Shown: positions 35,438 through 44,642, counted from the stretch's first letter. The stretch is 64,000 bases of DNA from Clostridium tetanomorphum (GCF_017873215.1 NZ_JAGGKA010000010.1:62001-126000); one strand, 5' to 3'. Made by a program: numbers and translations. Notes: generated by a model not told the origin, from the sequence alone.

Positions 35438-38032
35438 ATGAAGGTTGAAAATACTGAGCAATTAATGAAAAAAATTGAAAATGTAAAAAAGGCGCAGAAA
35501 GAATTTGCAAAATACAGTCAAAAGCAGGTAGATGAAATATTTAGAAATGCAGCTATAGCTGCTAATGAAGCTAGAATAGAACTTGCTAAAATGGCAGTAG
35601 AAGAGACAGGCATGGGAATTATTGAAGATAAGGTTATAAAAAATCATTTTGCATCTGAGTATATATATAACAGATATAAGGATTCAAAAACCTGTGGAGT
35701 TATTGAAAGAGATGAATCATTTGGTATTTGCAAAATTGCAGAGCCTAGAGGAGTTATAGCAGCAATTATTCCTACAACAAATCCAACATCAACTGCCATA
35801 TTCAAAGCTCTTATTTCGTTAAAAACCAGAAATGGAATAATATTTTCTCCTCATCCAAAGGCAAAGAAGTCAACTATTGCAGCAGCAAAGATAGTATTAG
35901 ATGCGGCAATTAAAGCCGGTGCTCCAAAGGAAATAGTAGGCTGGATAGATGAACCATCTTTAGAACTTTCCCAAATGCTTATGCATGAGTGTGACTTAAT
36001 ACTAGCTACAGGAGGACCAGGTATGGTTAAAGCTGCCTATTCTTCAGGTAAACCAGCTATAGGAGTTGGGGCAGGAAATACTCCAGCTATTATAGATGAA
36101 ACCGCTCATATAAAGATGGCAGTCAATTCAATAATTATGTCAAAGAGTTTTGATAATGGGGTGGTATGTGCTTCAGAACAGTCAGTTTTAGTAGCAGAGG
36201 AAGTATATGAAGAGGTTAAGGAAGAATTTAAAGAAAGAGGAGCATATATATTAAAAGAAGATGAAGTAGATAAATTGAGAAAGATAATATTGGTAAATGG
36301 TGGAGTAAATCCTGATATAGTTGGACAATCTCCTGTAAAAATAGCAAATCTTGCAGGAATTAAAATTCCAGAAGATAGTAGAATTATAATAGGAGAAGTT
36401 CAATCAGTAGAAATAGAGGAACCTTTTGCTCATGAAAAGTTATCGCCAATACTTGCTATGTATAAAGTAAAAGATTTTGATGAAGCATTAGATAAAGCAG
36501 TTAGACTTATAGAAGATGGAGGAAAAGGACACACATCCGTATTATATACAAATACGGTAAAATCTCAAGATAGAGTAGAAAGATTCAGTATGACTATGAA
36601 AACAGGAAGAACAATAATAAATATGCCTGCTTCTCAAGGAGCTATGGGAGATGTATATAATTTTAAATTAGAACCATCACTAACTTTAGGTTGTGGTACT
36701 TGGGGTGGAAACTCTGTTTCGGAAAATGTTGGAGTAAAGCATTTAATAAACATAAAAAACGTAGCTGAGAGGAGAGAAAATATGTTGTGGTTTAGGGTTC
36801 CTGAAAAAGTTTATTTTAAATATGGTTGTCTTGCCATGGCGTTAAATGAACTAAAGGATATGAATAAAAAGAGAGCTTTCATAGTAACAGATAGAGATCT
36901 TTATAAGCTTGGATATGTAGAGAAAATTATTAAAGTCTTAGAAAGTATAGGTATTGATATTAAAGTATTCTTTGATGTAGAACCAGATCCAACATTAAAA
37001 ATAGCAAGAAAAGGCGCTGAAGAGATGAGAAGTTTTAAGCCTGATACCATTATTGCACTAGGTGGAGGATCACCTATGGATGCAGCAAAAATTATGTGGG
37101 TAATGTATGAGCATCCAGATGTAAAATTTGAAGACCTTGCTATGAGATTTATGGATATAAGAAAAAGAGTATATAAATTCCCTAAGATGGGGCAAAAGGC
37201 TATGATGATTACAATACCAACTTCTGCAGGAACAGGATCTGAGGTTACTCCTTTTGCAGTAATTACTGATGAAAACACAGGAATTAAGTATCCACTTGCT
37301 GATTATGAACTTACGCCACAAATGGCTATAGTAGATGCTGAGCTTATGATGAATATGCCAAAGTCATTAACAGCAGCTTCAGGTATAGATGCTTTAACCC
37401 ATTGTATAGAGGCATATGTATCAGTAATGGCTTCTGAATATACTAATGGATTGGCTTTAGAGGGTATTAGACTTATATTTAAATATTTGCCTGATGCTTA
37501 TAAAGATGGAGCCAACAATGAAAAAGCACGAGAAAAAATGGCACATGCATCTACTATGGCAGGTATGGCTTTTGCTAATGCATTCTTAGGTGTATGCCAC
37601 TCAATGGCTCATAAATTAGGAGCTACTCATCACATATCCCATGGACTTGCCAATGCATTGCTTATTAATGAAGTTATAAGATTTAATGCAGTAGATAATC
37701 CGCGAAAACAGGCTTCTTTTCCACAGTACAAATATCCTAATGCAAAATGGAGATATGCAAGGATTGCAGATTATCTACATTTAGGAGGAAATACAGAAGA
37801 AGAAAAAGTAGAACTTTTAATAAAAGCCATTGATAAGCTAAAAGAAAAGATAGATATACCTTCAAGTATTAGTGAAGCTGGAGTTTCGACACGAAAGTTT
37901 TATGCTACTTTAGATGAAATGAGTGAACAAGCTTTTGATGACCAATGTACAGCAGCTAATCCAAGATATCCACTTATAAGTGAAATTAAACAGATGTATA
38001 TAAATGCTTTTGGAGATAAGCCTGAGCAATAG
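35438..38032 (+). CDS. adhE: Bifunctional aldehyde/alcohol dehydrogenase AdhE
   Basis: An 864-residue protein with AAAAGGAGTG before ATG 35438. The N-terminal CoA-acylating aldehyde dehydrogenase domain (about 1-440) has its catalytic Cys244 in GVVCASEQSV. The C-terminal iron-dependent alcohol dehydrogenase domain (about 455-864) shows GGGSPMDAAK for NAD binding and the metal His cluster in FLGVCHSMAHKLGATHHISHG. It reduces acetyl-CoA (or butyryl-CoA) via the aldehyde to the alcohol, re-oxidising two NADH, and in this family assembles into spirosomes. Both active centres look intact. The Rex-like operator and palindromic leader upstream indicate redox control. It is a single-gene unit. Confidence 0.96.
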   Translation: MKVENTEQLMKKIENVKKAQKEFAKYSQKQVDEIFRNAAIAANEARIELAKMAVEETGMGIIEDKVIKNHFASEYIYNRYKDSKTCGVIERDESFGICKIAEPRGVIAAIIPTTNPTSTAIFKALISLKTRNGIIFSPHPKAKKSTIAAAKIVLDAAIKAGAPKEIVGWIDEPSLELSQMLMHECDLILATGGPGMVKAAYSSGKPAIGVGAGNTPAIIDETAHIKMAVNSIIMSKSFDNGVVCASEQSVLVAEEVYEEVKEEFKERGAYILKEDEVDKLRKIILVNGGVNPDIVGQSPVKIANLAGIKIPEDSRIIIGEVQSVEIEEPFAHEKLSPILAMYKVKDFDEALDKAVRLIEDGGKGHTSVLYTNTVKSQDRVERFSMTMKTGRTIINMPASQGAMGDVYNFKLEPSLTLGCGTWGGNSVSENVGVKHLINIKNVAERRENMLWFRVPEKVYFKYGCLAMALNELKDMNKKRAFIVTDRDLYKLGYVEKIIKVLESIGIDIKVFFDVEPDPTLKIARKGAEEMRSFKPDTIIALGGGSPMDAAKIMWVMYEHPDVKFEDLAMRFMDIRKRVYKFPKMGQKAMMITIPTSAGTGSEVTPFAVITDENTGIKYPLADYELTPQMAIVDAELMMNMPKSLTAASGIDALTHCIEAYVSVMASEYTNGLALEGIRLIFKYLPDAYKDGANNEKAREKMAHASTMAGMAFANAFLGVCHSMAHKLGATHHISHGLANALLINEVIRFNAVDNPRKQASFPQYKYPNAKWRYARIADYLHLGGNTEEEKVELLIKAIDKLKEKIDIPSSISEAGVSTRKFYATLDEMSEQAFDDQCTAANPRYPLISEIKQMYINAFGDKPEQ

Positions 38033-38052
38033 AATTTTTCAATTAAATTATT

Positions 38053-38098
38053 TTAGCCCCATAAGCTGTTTTATAGAAAAAGCTTATGGGGCTAATTT
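38053..38098. terminator. Strong hairpin between convergent adhE and M29 peptidase genes
   Basis: TTAGCCCCATAAGCT (38053-38067) pairs perfectly with AGCTTATGGGGCTAA (38081-38095). Only a short TTT follows on the plus strand, but the stem is very stable and is positioned to end adhE transcription. Confidence 0.75.
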
Positions 38099-38172
38099 GA
38101 GTATGTTTAAAATACTTCATAGACTAAATTAAATTTTTGTATAAATTGAACATAATAAATAAATTTAAATGA

Positions 38173-39405
38173 TTAGAATGCCCAGTTTCCATCTATGAAT
38201 ACAGGTAGTTCTTTTCCATCAGCGGTAATGCCAATAATTTGAAGATCTTTTGTTCCTACCATAAAATCTTCATGGACTATGGAATTATTAACCCCTTTAG
38301 TAAATAGTTCTTCTTCATTGAAGTTTTTACTATTTTTTAAGCATACAGGATATGCTTTCCCTATAGCAAGATGACAAGAAGCATTTTCATCATAAAGGGT
38401 ATTAAAAAATATTATATTTGAATTTGAAATTGGAGAGTTAAAAGGAACTAAAGCTACTTCTCCAAGATAGTGAGACCCTTCATCTGTATTTATGAGATTT
38501 TTTAGTGATTCGTAACCCTTTTCAGCTTTAAAATCAATGATTTTTCCATCTTTAAAAGTAAGAGAGAAATTTTCTACTAAATTCCCATTACAATTTAATG
38601 GCTTTGAGCTTACAACATTACCATTAACACCAGTTCTTAATGGAAGGGTAAATACTTCTTCGGTGGGTATATTAGCTATAAATTCTATACCTTCTGGGGT
38701 ATAATCCGCTCCACCTAACCATATGTGATCTTCTGGCAGTTCTATCTTTAAATCTGTTCCAAGAGTATTTTTATAATGTAAGAATTTAAATTTATTAGAA
38801 TTTAAAAAATCTAAACTTTTTTGTAAGTTTTTTTTATGTTCTTCCCAAGCAACTACAGGATCATTATTATCTACTCTTACTATTTTAAATATATAATTCC
38901 AAAGTGTTTCTATAGCTTCATTTTCCTCTAAATTAGGAAATATTTTTTTTGCCCAAGCTTTAGTTGGAATAGATATAATAGACCAAGTGTTTTTATTACT
39001 CATGAGTCGCTGACTATATTCTTTTAATGCTAATCCTCTTGTTTTTTGCCAAGTACTAATGATTTCAGGATCTATATCTTTTAAAAGTTCAGGGTCTGAG
39101 GCAGATATACTTAAAAAGGCTGCATCACATTTTGCATAGGATATGTAAAATTCTTTTTGCCACTGAGGCATCTCTTCAAAGACTTCTTTTGGTGCTTTTG
39201 AGAATCTTATTTTGTTAAATAATTCATCATTCCAATTTATCACTACATCTTTAGCTCCTTCTTCATAGGCTATTTCAGCTATTAATCTGGTGAAGTCTGC
39301 ACATTCAATAGGTGAAGAAATAACAAGGGTTTGATTCTTTTGTATATTTACACCTACCTTAACTGCAAGATGAGCATATTTTTTTAAAACTTCATTATTA
39401 TTCAT
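38173..39405 (-). CDS. M29-family aminopeptidase (AmpS-like)
   Basis: A 410-residue cytosolic metallo-aminopeptidase. The N-terminal domain starts YAHLAVKVGVNIQKNQTLVI. The C-terminal catalytic domain carries the expected metal ligands: Glu in NIPTEEVF, Glu in LGEVALVPFNSPIS, His in NASCHLAIGKAYP, and His/Asp in IVHEDFMVG. The length equals family members such as AmpS of Staphylococcus. The enzyme removes N-terminal residues from peptides using two divalent metals. AAAGGAG lies seven bases before the minus-strand ATG. Stands alone, convergent with adhE. Confidence 0.92.
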   Translation of the reverse strand: MNNNEVLKKYAHLAVKVGVNIQKNQTLVISSPIECADFTRLIAEIAYEEGAKDVVINWNDELFNKIRFSKAPKEVFEEMPQWQKEFYISYAKCDAAFLSISASDPELLKDIDPEIISTWQKTRGLALKEYSQRLMSNKNTWSIISIPTKAWAKKIFPNLEENEAIETLWNYIFKIVRVDNNDPVVAWEEHKKNLQKSLDFLNSNKFKFLHYKNTLGTDLKIELPEDHIWLGGADYTPEGIEFIANIPTEEVFTLPLRTGVNGNVVSSKPLNCNGNLVENFSLTFKDGKIIDFKAEKGYESLKNLINTDEGSHYLGEVALVPFNSPISNSNIIFFNTLYDENASCHLAIGKAYPVCLKNSKNFNEEELFTKGVNNSIVHEDFMVGTKDLQIIGITADGKELPVFIDGNWAF

Positions 39406-39603
39406 TTTCTTACTCCTTTCATTTTAGATATTACTATATAATAATTAATTAGTTCTAAGATTTAGATAAAATTTTACCATATAAATTATATTATAGATAT
39501 ATTTATAGAAATTTATAGAATTTTTTTGAAGCAAATTTAAAACATGTATCGTCTAATATAGTGAAAAGGAAAATATAGCTAAAATTTAAAGGAGGAATTA
39601 AAC

Positions 39604-40230
39604 ATGAGGAGAAAAGTCATAGTAAGCTTAGTAGCTATTATTTCAATTACGTCTACCATAGCTATAGCGCCAATAGTTTCTGCAAAGGATGAGATAAAAG
39701 CCATACCTATATCCCATTCGTTGATAGAAAAAGAAGATGAAAATCATAATCTGGTTATATGTCCAGCTAAATTAGGTGATTCAGTAGAATATGATAAGAT
39801 ATTTGGACAAGGCATTCCAAAGGAATTTAATGAAATTATTGAGGCTTGTAAGTATAATAAAGGATATTTACAGTATAGACAAAAAGATTCTTCTGATATA
39901 TATGTTGCTATACTTGGAGGAGAAAAGCCAAATCCAGCTTATGGAATAGAAGTGAAAAGTGTTGAAGAAAATAATGGTACAATCAACATAAATGTAGAAG
40001 AAATAATTCCATCGCCATATATAAAAATAGCTCAAGTTATATCATATCCATATACTGTAATAAAGATTAAAGATACGGGAAATAAAATAATAATTAGAGA
40101 TAATTTGGGTAAAGTTTATAAAGATAGTAGATTAAGACATGAAGAAAATGATATTATAAAAGAAAAGGAGAATAATTTAAATAATTTTATATTTAGAGGA
40201 TTGCTAAATATATTTTTACCAATTAAATAA
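39604..40230 (+). CDS. Exported PrcB C-terminal-domain-like protein
   Basis: A 208-residue protein with a signal peptide (MRRK, hydrophobic core, cleavage near VSA-KD at about 28). Residues about 75-160 match the PrcB C-terminal domain pattern: YVAILGGEKPNPAYGIEVKSVEE, a strand-rich middle, then IAQVISYPYTVIKIK. PrcB-like domains accompany surface proteases in spirochaetes and occur as small secreted proteins in clostridia; their role here is unknown. Ribosome site AAAGGAGG. It lies 48 bases ahead of an ECF sigma gene and may be its first operon partner or target. Confidence 0.75.
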   Translation: MRRKVIVSLVAIISITSTIAIAPIVSAKDEIKAIPISHSLIEKEDENHNLVICPAKLGDSVEYDKIFGQGIPKEFNEIIEACKYNKGYLQYRQKDSSDIYVAILGGEKPNPAYGIEVKSVEENNGTININVEEIIPSPYIKIAQVISYPYTVIKIKDTGNKIIIRDNLGKVYKDSRLRHEENDIIKEKENNLNNFIFRGLLNIFLPIK

Positions 40231-40278
40231 GAACAATTAGTAACAATATAGATACAATATCTAGGATGGGATATTTGG

Positions 40279-40791
40279 ATGGCTAATATAGACATGGAAC
40301 TTGAAAGGTTAATAGAGGAATACGGAAATGATGTTTTGAAAATAGCATACCTATATTTAAAAAGCAAAGATAAGGCAGAGGATGTGTTTCAAGAAGTATT
40401 TTTAAAAGTGTATTCAAATTATGATAAATTAAACAATATAAAGAGTGAGAAAAGTTGGATTGTTAGTATTACAATTAACACTTGCAAAGATATGCTTAAG
40501 AGTTCTTGGCTTAAAAGAATAATATTTTTAGGAGAAAAAGAAGAGGAATGTTCTTTTATTTGTGAAGAGGATGTAGAAAAAAAGGTATTAGATAAAATCT
40601 ATAGAAAGGGTGTTTTAAAAAAAATAATGGACTTACCGGATAAGTACAAAGAACCTATTTTGCTATATTATTATGAAGAATTTTCTACAGGAGAAATATC
40701 TGAAATTTTAAAAGTACCTGAAGGTACTATAAGAAGTAGATTGCATAGAGGAAGGCAACTCCTAAAAAATATTATAGGTGGGAAGAGTTAG
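40279..40791 (+). CDS. ECF-type RNA polymerase sigma factor
   Basis: A 170-residue sigma-70 family protein. Region 2 (about 10-75) contains AEDVFQEVFLKVYSNYDKL and ends SEKSWIVSITINTCKDML. Region 4 (about 115-165) has LPDKYKEPILLYYYEEFSTGEI and the helix-turn-helix EILKVPEGTIRSRLHRGRQLL. Regions 1 and 3 are missing, as in all ECF factors. The next gene, two bases on, encodes a single-span protein that is the obvious anti-sigma candidate. ECF factors are held inactive at the membrane until an envelope signal arrives; the signal here is unknown. Confidence 0.93.
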   Translation: MANIDMELERLIEEYGNDVLKIAYLYLKSKDKAEDVFQEVFLKVYSNYDKLNNIKSEKSWIVSITINTCKDMLKSSWLKRIIFLGEKEEECSFICEEDVEKKVLDKIYRKGVLKKIMDLPDKYKEPILLYYYEEFSTGEISEILKVPEGTIRSRLHRGRQLLKNIIGGKS

Positions 40792-40793
40792 TT

Positions 40794-41720
40794 ATGATAG
40801 ATAAGAATATAAAGCATATTATAGATAAAGAATTAGAATATATATATGTTACAGAAGAATTAAAAAAGGAAACTTTACAAAAATGTAAGAGAAATAAAGC
40901 TTGTTTTAAAAATACTCTAATATTTAATAAAGGATTCAAAGCATTAGCTTTAGTATGTACTCTTTTATTTATGTTTGTATTTTCTTATTTTTTATCATAT
41001 CACAGTTTAAATAAGGGGCAAAAAAATTATTCTGTGAAAGATAATGGCAAAGGACAAGAGAAGAAATCTATTGAAAATAAAGTTGAGTATAATATAGAAA
41101 AACATATAAGTAAAGATGAGCTAAAAGGAAAGGAAATAGCAAAAGGGGAAAAAACAGCAAAGGATATAGAAATAAAACCACAAAAAAGGGATGAAAAAAA
41201 ATTAAAGAGGGACAATGTTTCAGTAGATATAAATACTGAAAAGAAGGAAAATATAAAGGAAAGTGCGGTAAAGATACCAGATATTAAAGAATCTGAAGAA
41301 GCAGAGGGAACGGAAAATACAAAGAATATTAGTGCGGATAATAATGAAAAATTAATGATGTCAAGAGCTATGAAAAAAGAACCTATAGAAGAGAAAATAA
41401 AACAAGCGGAAGAATTTTGGAATGGAGAAGTACCTTTGCCATCCTATATACCAGAAGGATATAAAATGGAAGGAATAGATACTTATGCAAAAGAAGGAAC
41501 AAAATTTATAAACATAACTTATAAAAAGGAAAAAAGCTACTTTAAGGTAGAAGGAATAAAGGGAGAGCATAAAGAATTAACTATAACAAATTTAGAAAAT
41601 CCGATTAAAGGGGAAGAAAAAGCAAAGGAAGTAAAAATAAACAAAGAAGGGGTTTCATATATATTAAAGGGTGATGTAAAGGATGATATTTTACAAAAGA
41701 TAGCAGAATCTATAGATTAA
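40794..41720 (+). CDS. Probable membrane anti-sigma factor with DUF4367-like domain
   Basis: A 308-residue protein. The cytosolic N-terminus (1-42) begins NIKHIIDKELEYIYVTEEL. One transmembrane helix lies at about 45-66. A long Lys/Glu-rich low-complexity extracytoplasmic region (75-200) leads to a C-terminal domain (VPLPSYIPEGYKMEGIDTY to the end) resembling DUF4367. Starting two bases after the ECF sigma gene, with this topology, it fits an anti-sigma factor. No canonical zinc (HxxxCxxC) anti-sigma motif is present, so it would be a non-ZAS type. Confidence 0.75.
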   Translation: MIDKNIKHIIDKELEYIYVTEELKKETLQKCKRNKACFKNTLIFNKGFKALALVCTLLFMFVFSYFLSYHSLNKGQKNYSVKDNGKGQEKKSIENKVEYNIEKHISKDELKGKEIAKGEKTAKDIEIKPQKRDEKKLKRDNVSVDINTEKKENIKESAVKIPDIKESEEAEGTENTKNISADNNEKLMMSRAMKKEPIEEKIKQAEEFWNGEVPLPSYIPEGYKMEGIDTYAKEGTKFINITYKKEKSYFKVEGIKGEHKELTITNLENPIKGEEKAKEVKINKEGVSYILKGDVKDDILQKIAESID

Positions 41721-41775
41721 ATTAGTAAAAGGAAAAATTACTTTTATGTAGAATAGATACCTAGGGGTGATTTAT

Positions 41776-42603
41776 ATGAGTATTAGTTTAGAATTTAAAA
41801 TTAAAACTTATGATGGAATAGAAATCTTTTGTAAAAAAGATGTGCCAAAAGATGCAAAAGCTATGATTGTAATAGTACATGGATTATGTGAACATTTAGG
41901 AAGGTATGATTATTTTACCGAAAAATTAAATGAATTTGGATATGGAGTTTATAGATTTGATAATAGAGGTCATGGAAAATCAGGAGGAGAAAGAGGCTAC
42001 TTAGAAAACTTTCAAAATTTTTTACAAGATGCAAATAAAATAGTTGATATAGCAAAAGAAGAACATAAGGACTTACCGATTTTTATGTTTGGACATAGTA
42101 TGGGAGGACTTATAACAGCTGCTTATGGTATGAAGTATACAAATAAATTAAAAGGGCAGATATTGTCAGGAGCGGCAGTCATAGAACCATCTATATGTGC
42201 AGATTTAAAGAAAGACAATTATTTTGAAAAGCATCCAATGGAGAAATCTCCTAACAATTTAAGTTACTTAATTTCTAGAGATGAGGAAGTTATAAAAGAT
42301 TATGATAAGGATCCTTTAGTATTAAAGGAAACCAACTTAAAATTGCTTGGAGAAGCATTTATTAATGGAACTCGCTGGGTGAGTGATAATGTAAAAAAAT
42401 ATATATATCCTTGTCTTATTATGCATGGAGCTGAAGATAAAATAGTATCACCAGAATCTTCAAAATGGTTATTTCAAAATATAAATTCTAAGGATAAAAC
42501 ATTAAAAATCTACGAGAGATGTTATCATGAAATATTAAATGAAAAAGAAGAAAAAGAAGAAGTTATAGAAAATGTACACAAGTGGATAAAAGAAAGAATA
42601 TAA
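41776..42603 (+). CDS. Alpha/beta hydrolase (lysophospholipase/monoglyceride lipase-like)
   Basis: ATG 41776 follows AGGGGTGA; an in-frame GTG (41767) lies within that site. The 275-residue protein shows the full serine-hydrolase set: oxyanion region IVHGLCEHLGRYDYF, FDNRGHGKSGG, nucleophile elbow GHSMGG, Asp in MHGAEDKIVSP and the final His in YHEILNE. The fold and motifs match the Hydrolase_4 (lysophospholipase/monoacylglycerol lipase) group; the ester substrate is unknown. No signal peptide. It is 55 bases after the anti-sigma gene with no terminator seen between, so may share its transcript. Confidence 0.88.
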   Translation: MSISLEFKIKTYDGIEIFCKKDVPKDAKAMIVIVHGLCEHLGRYDYFTEKLNEFGYGVYRFDNRGHGKSGGERGYLENFQNFLQDANKIVDIAKEEHKDLPIFMFGHSMGGLITAAYGMKYTNKLKGQILSGAAVIEPSICADLKKDNYFEKHPMEKSPNNLSYLISRDEEVIKDYDKDPLVLKETNLKLLGEAFINGTRWVSDNVKKYIYPCLIMHGAEDKIVSPESSKWLFQNINSKDKTLKIYERCYHEILNEKEEKEEVIENVHKWIKERI

Positions 42604-42612
42604 TCTAAAAAT

Positions 42613-42663
42613 AAAAAGCATATGATTTCTAGAATTAAAACTTTAGAATATCATATGCTTTTA
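42613..42663 (+). terminator. Terminator after the hydrolase gene
   Basis: AAAAGCATATGAT (42614-42626) pairs with ATCATATGCTTTT (42650-42662), with an inner TTCTA/TAGAA stem, ending in T. Confidence 0.8.
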
Positions 42664-42753
42664 TAATTATAAAATTATATTTTAAAAGACAATAGAGAAT
42701 TAATAGGGTAAACTATAATTATAGAAAAGATGTAGTTATGAGGGAGGAATAAT

Positions 42754-43218
42754 ATGAGTAATGCATATTACTATGAAACAGAAATTGGTAAGATAACAAT
42801 TGTTGAGAATGGCATGTCAATTACCCATATGAATTTTGGACAAACAATTTTTAAAGATGCAAATATAATTGAGACACCTTTGTTAAAAAAATCAATACAA
42901 CAGCTTCAAGAATATTTAGATGGAAAAAGAAAAGATTTTGATTTGCCACTTGAACCAAAAGGTACAGAATTTCAGCAAAAGGTGTGGAAATCACTAAAAG
43001 AAATTCCTTATGGTAAAACCTATAGTTACAGAGACATAGCAAAAAATATAGGTAATATAAAAGCTTGTCGTGCAGTAGGTATGGCAAATAACAAAAACCC
43101 AATACCTATATTTATCCCTTGCCATAGGGTAATTGGTGCGAATGGGAAATTAGTTGGTTATGCAGGTGGTTTAGATATTAAAGAAAAACTTTTAGAATTA
43201 GAAAAACAGAACGTATAA
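42754..43218 (+). CDS. ogt: Methylated-DNA-protein-cysteine methyltransferase
   Basis: A 154-residue suicide repair protein. The C-terminal DNA-binding domain begins GTEFQQKVWKSLKEIPYGKTYSY, and the acceptor Cys123 lies in IPCHRVIGANGKLVGYAGG. It removes the alkyl group from O6-alkylguanine by transferring it to the cysteine. GGGAGG precedes ATG 42754. It lies 53 bases before an AlkD-like DNA glycosylase gene, giving a two-gene alkylation repair unit. Confidence 0.93.
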   Translation: MSNAYYYETEIGKITIVENGMSITHMNFGQTIFKDANIIETPLLKKSIQQLQEYLDGKRKDFDLPLEPKGTEFQQKVWKSLKEIPYGKTYSYRDIAKNIGNIKACRAVGMANNKNPIPIFIPCHRVIGANGKLVGYAGGLDIKEKLLELEKQNV

Positions 43219-43271
43219 AGCTAAAACTAAGTTGATTCATAATAAGTCAATAAAAAAGAAGGAGGAAAATA

Positions 43272-43955
43272 TTGAATAATAAGATAAGAGAAGAAATTTT
43301 TAAATTAGCAGATGAACAATATAAACAGTTTCAAAGTAAATTATGCCCCAATACTGATAATATTGTTGGAGTTAGGTTACCACTACTGAGAAAACTTGCA
43401 AAACAAATAGTCAAAGAAGATTGGCGAGAATATATGAACACAGCAGACAATGAATATTACGAAGAGGTTATGCTACAATGTATGGTTATAGGCTATGTAA
43501 AAGCAGATGTTGAAGAAATACTAAGTTATGTTACACAACTTATAACTAAAATTGATAATTGGGCTATTTGTGATAGTCTTTGCAACGGACTAAAATTTAC
43601 GGAGAAGAACAAGGAGCGAGTTTGGGAATATTTACAACCATATCTATCATCAGAGAAAGAATTTGAAATGCGATTTGGTGTTGTAATGCTTCTTGATTTT
43701 TACATAGAAGAGATTTATATTGATGAAGTGTTACAGTTGTTAGATAGAGCAAAGCATGATGGATATTATGTAAAAATGGCTGTTGCTTGGGCAATTTCAA
43801 TTTGTTATATCAAATTTCCTCAAAAAACAATGGAATATCTAAAGAACAATACATTAGATAATTTTACATATAATAAGGCATTACAAAAAATAACAGAATC
43901 CTTAAGAGTAGATAAAGAAACAAAAATACTTATTCGTAGTATGAAACGTAAGTAA
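43272..43955 (+). CDS. DNA alkylation repair protein (AlkD-like HEAT-repeat glycosylase)
   Basis: A 227-residue, all-helical protein of the DNA alkylation repair family. The N-terminus has VGVRLPLLRKLAKQIVKEDW; the middle DNWAICDSLCNGLKF matches the DxWxxxDxxxx signature with the catalytic Asp region; helical repeats run to the end. AlkD-type enzymes remove N3- and N7-alkylpurines without base flipping. The start is TTG 43272 with GAAGGAGG ideally placed; no ATG fits. It pairs functionally with ogt upstream. Confidence 0.88.
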   Translation: MNNKIREEIFKLADEQYKQFQSKLCPNTDNIVGVRLPLLRKLAKQIVKEDWREYMNTADNEYYEEVMLQCMVIGYVKADVEEILSYVTQLITKIDNWAICDSLCNGLKFTEKNKERVWEYLQPYLSSEKEFEMRFGVVMLLDFYIEEIYIDEVLQLLDRAKHDGYYVKMAVAWAISICYIKFPQKTMEYLKNNTLDNFTYNKALQKITESLRVDKETKILIRSMKRK

Positions 43956-44035
43956 AAGATTCTTATATAAATTAAAAAGTAAAATCCATGACAATGAATA
44001 GAATAGTTTAAATAAAGAAAGAAGGAAACAACAAA

Positions 44036-44485
44036 TTGCATTGGAAGATTAAAAGATTTGAAGAACTAAGTGTGGAAGAAATATATGAAATATTAAGGAG
44101 AAGAAATCAAGTTTTTATTGTTGAACAACAGTGTCCTTATGATGATGCTGATGAAAAGGATAAAAGTGCATACCATTTATTCTGTGAAGATAAAGGGCAG
44201 ATAGTTGCTTATATAAGAATTTTAGACAAAGGAATTTCATATGACGAAATATCTATAGGGAGAGTTCTAGTACACAAGGAATACCGTGGAATGGGATTAG
44301 CAAGACAACTTATGATAAAAGGAATGGACTATATAGAAAATACTTTAGGCGAAAAACAAATAAGGATTTCTGCTCAGAAATATTTAACTGATTTTTATAA
44401 AAGCTTAGGATTTAAGATTGTATCTTCAGTTTATTTTGAAGATAATATTCCACATATAGAAATGTTTTATGAAAAACTATATTAA
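44036..44485 (+). CDS. GNAT-family N-acetyltransferase, ElaA type
   Basis: A 149-residue protein. The ElaA-like N-terminus (WKIKRFEELSVEEIYEILRRRNQVFIVEQQCPY) leads into a GNAT core with the acetyl-CoA loop VLVHKEYRGMGLARQLM (RGMGLA). The start is TTG 44036 with GAAGGAA upstream. The acceptor is not known for this family. It follows the AlkD-like gene by 80 bases and may be the third gene of that unit. Its terminator abuts the TetR promoter. Confidence 0.87.
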   Translation: MHWKIKRFEELSVEEIYEILRRRNQVFIVEQQCPYDDADEKDKSAYHLFCEDKGQIVAYIRILDKGISYDEISIGRVLVHKEYRGMGLARQLMIKGMDYIENTLGEKQIRISAQKYLTDFYKSLGFKIVSSVYFEDNIPHIEMFYEKLY

Positions 44486-44500
44486 TAAAAAGTACACATA

Positions 44501-44563
44501 ATAACGGAAATTTATCAATTATTTACAATTTAAAATAATTAATAAATTTCCGTTATATTTTTA
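44501..44563 (+). terminator. Terminator after the acetyltransferase gene
   Basis: ATAACGGAAATTTAT (44501-44515) pairs perfectly with ATAAATTTCCGTTAT (44542-44556), followed by ATTTTTATT. It ends exactly where the next promoter's -35 box begins. Confidence 0.85.
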
Positions 44564-44622
44564 TTGACAATATGACCATATAGTCATATTATAAAAGTAA
44601 GAAAACATGACTTATAAGTCAT
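44564..44622 (+). promoter_or_regulatory. TetR/ABC operon promoter with two matching palindromic operators
   Basis: TTGACA (44564-44569), 17 bases, TATTAT (44587-44592). Between the boxes lies AATATGAC (44569-44576), six bases, GTCATATT (44583-44590). Downstream is the perfect 16-mer ATGACTTATAAGTCAT (44607-44622). Both share TGAC-N6-GTCA, so they look like two sites for the same dimer, presumably the TetR encoded next: one occluding the promoter core and one in the leader. Confidence 0.8.
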
Positions 44623-44642
44623 ATAGAAAAATGGAGGTTATT

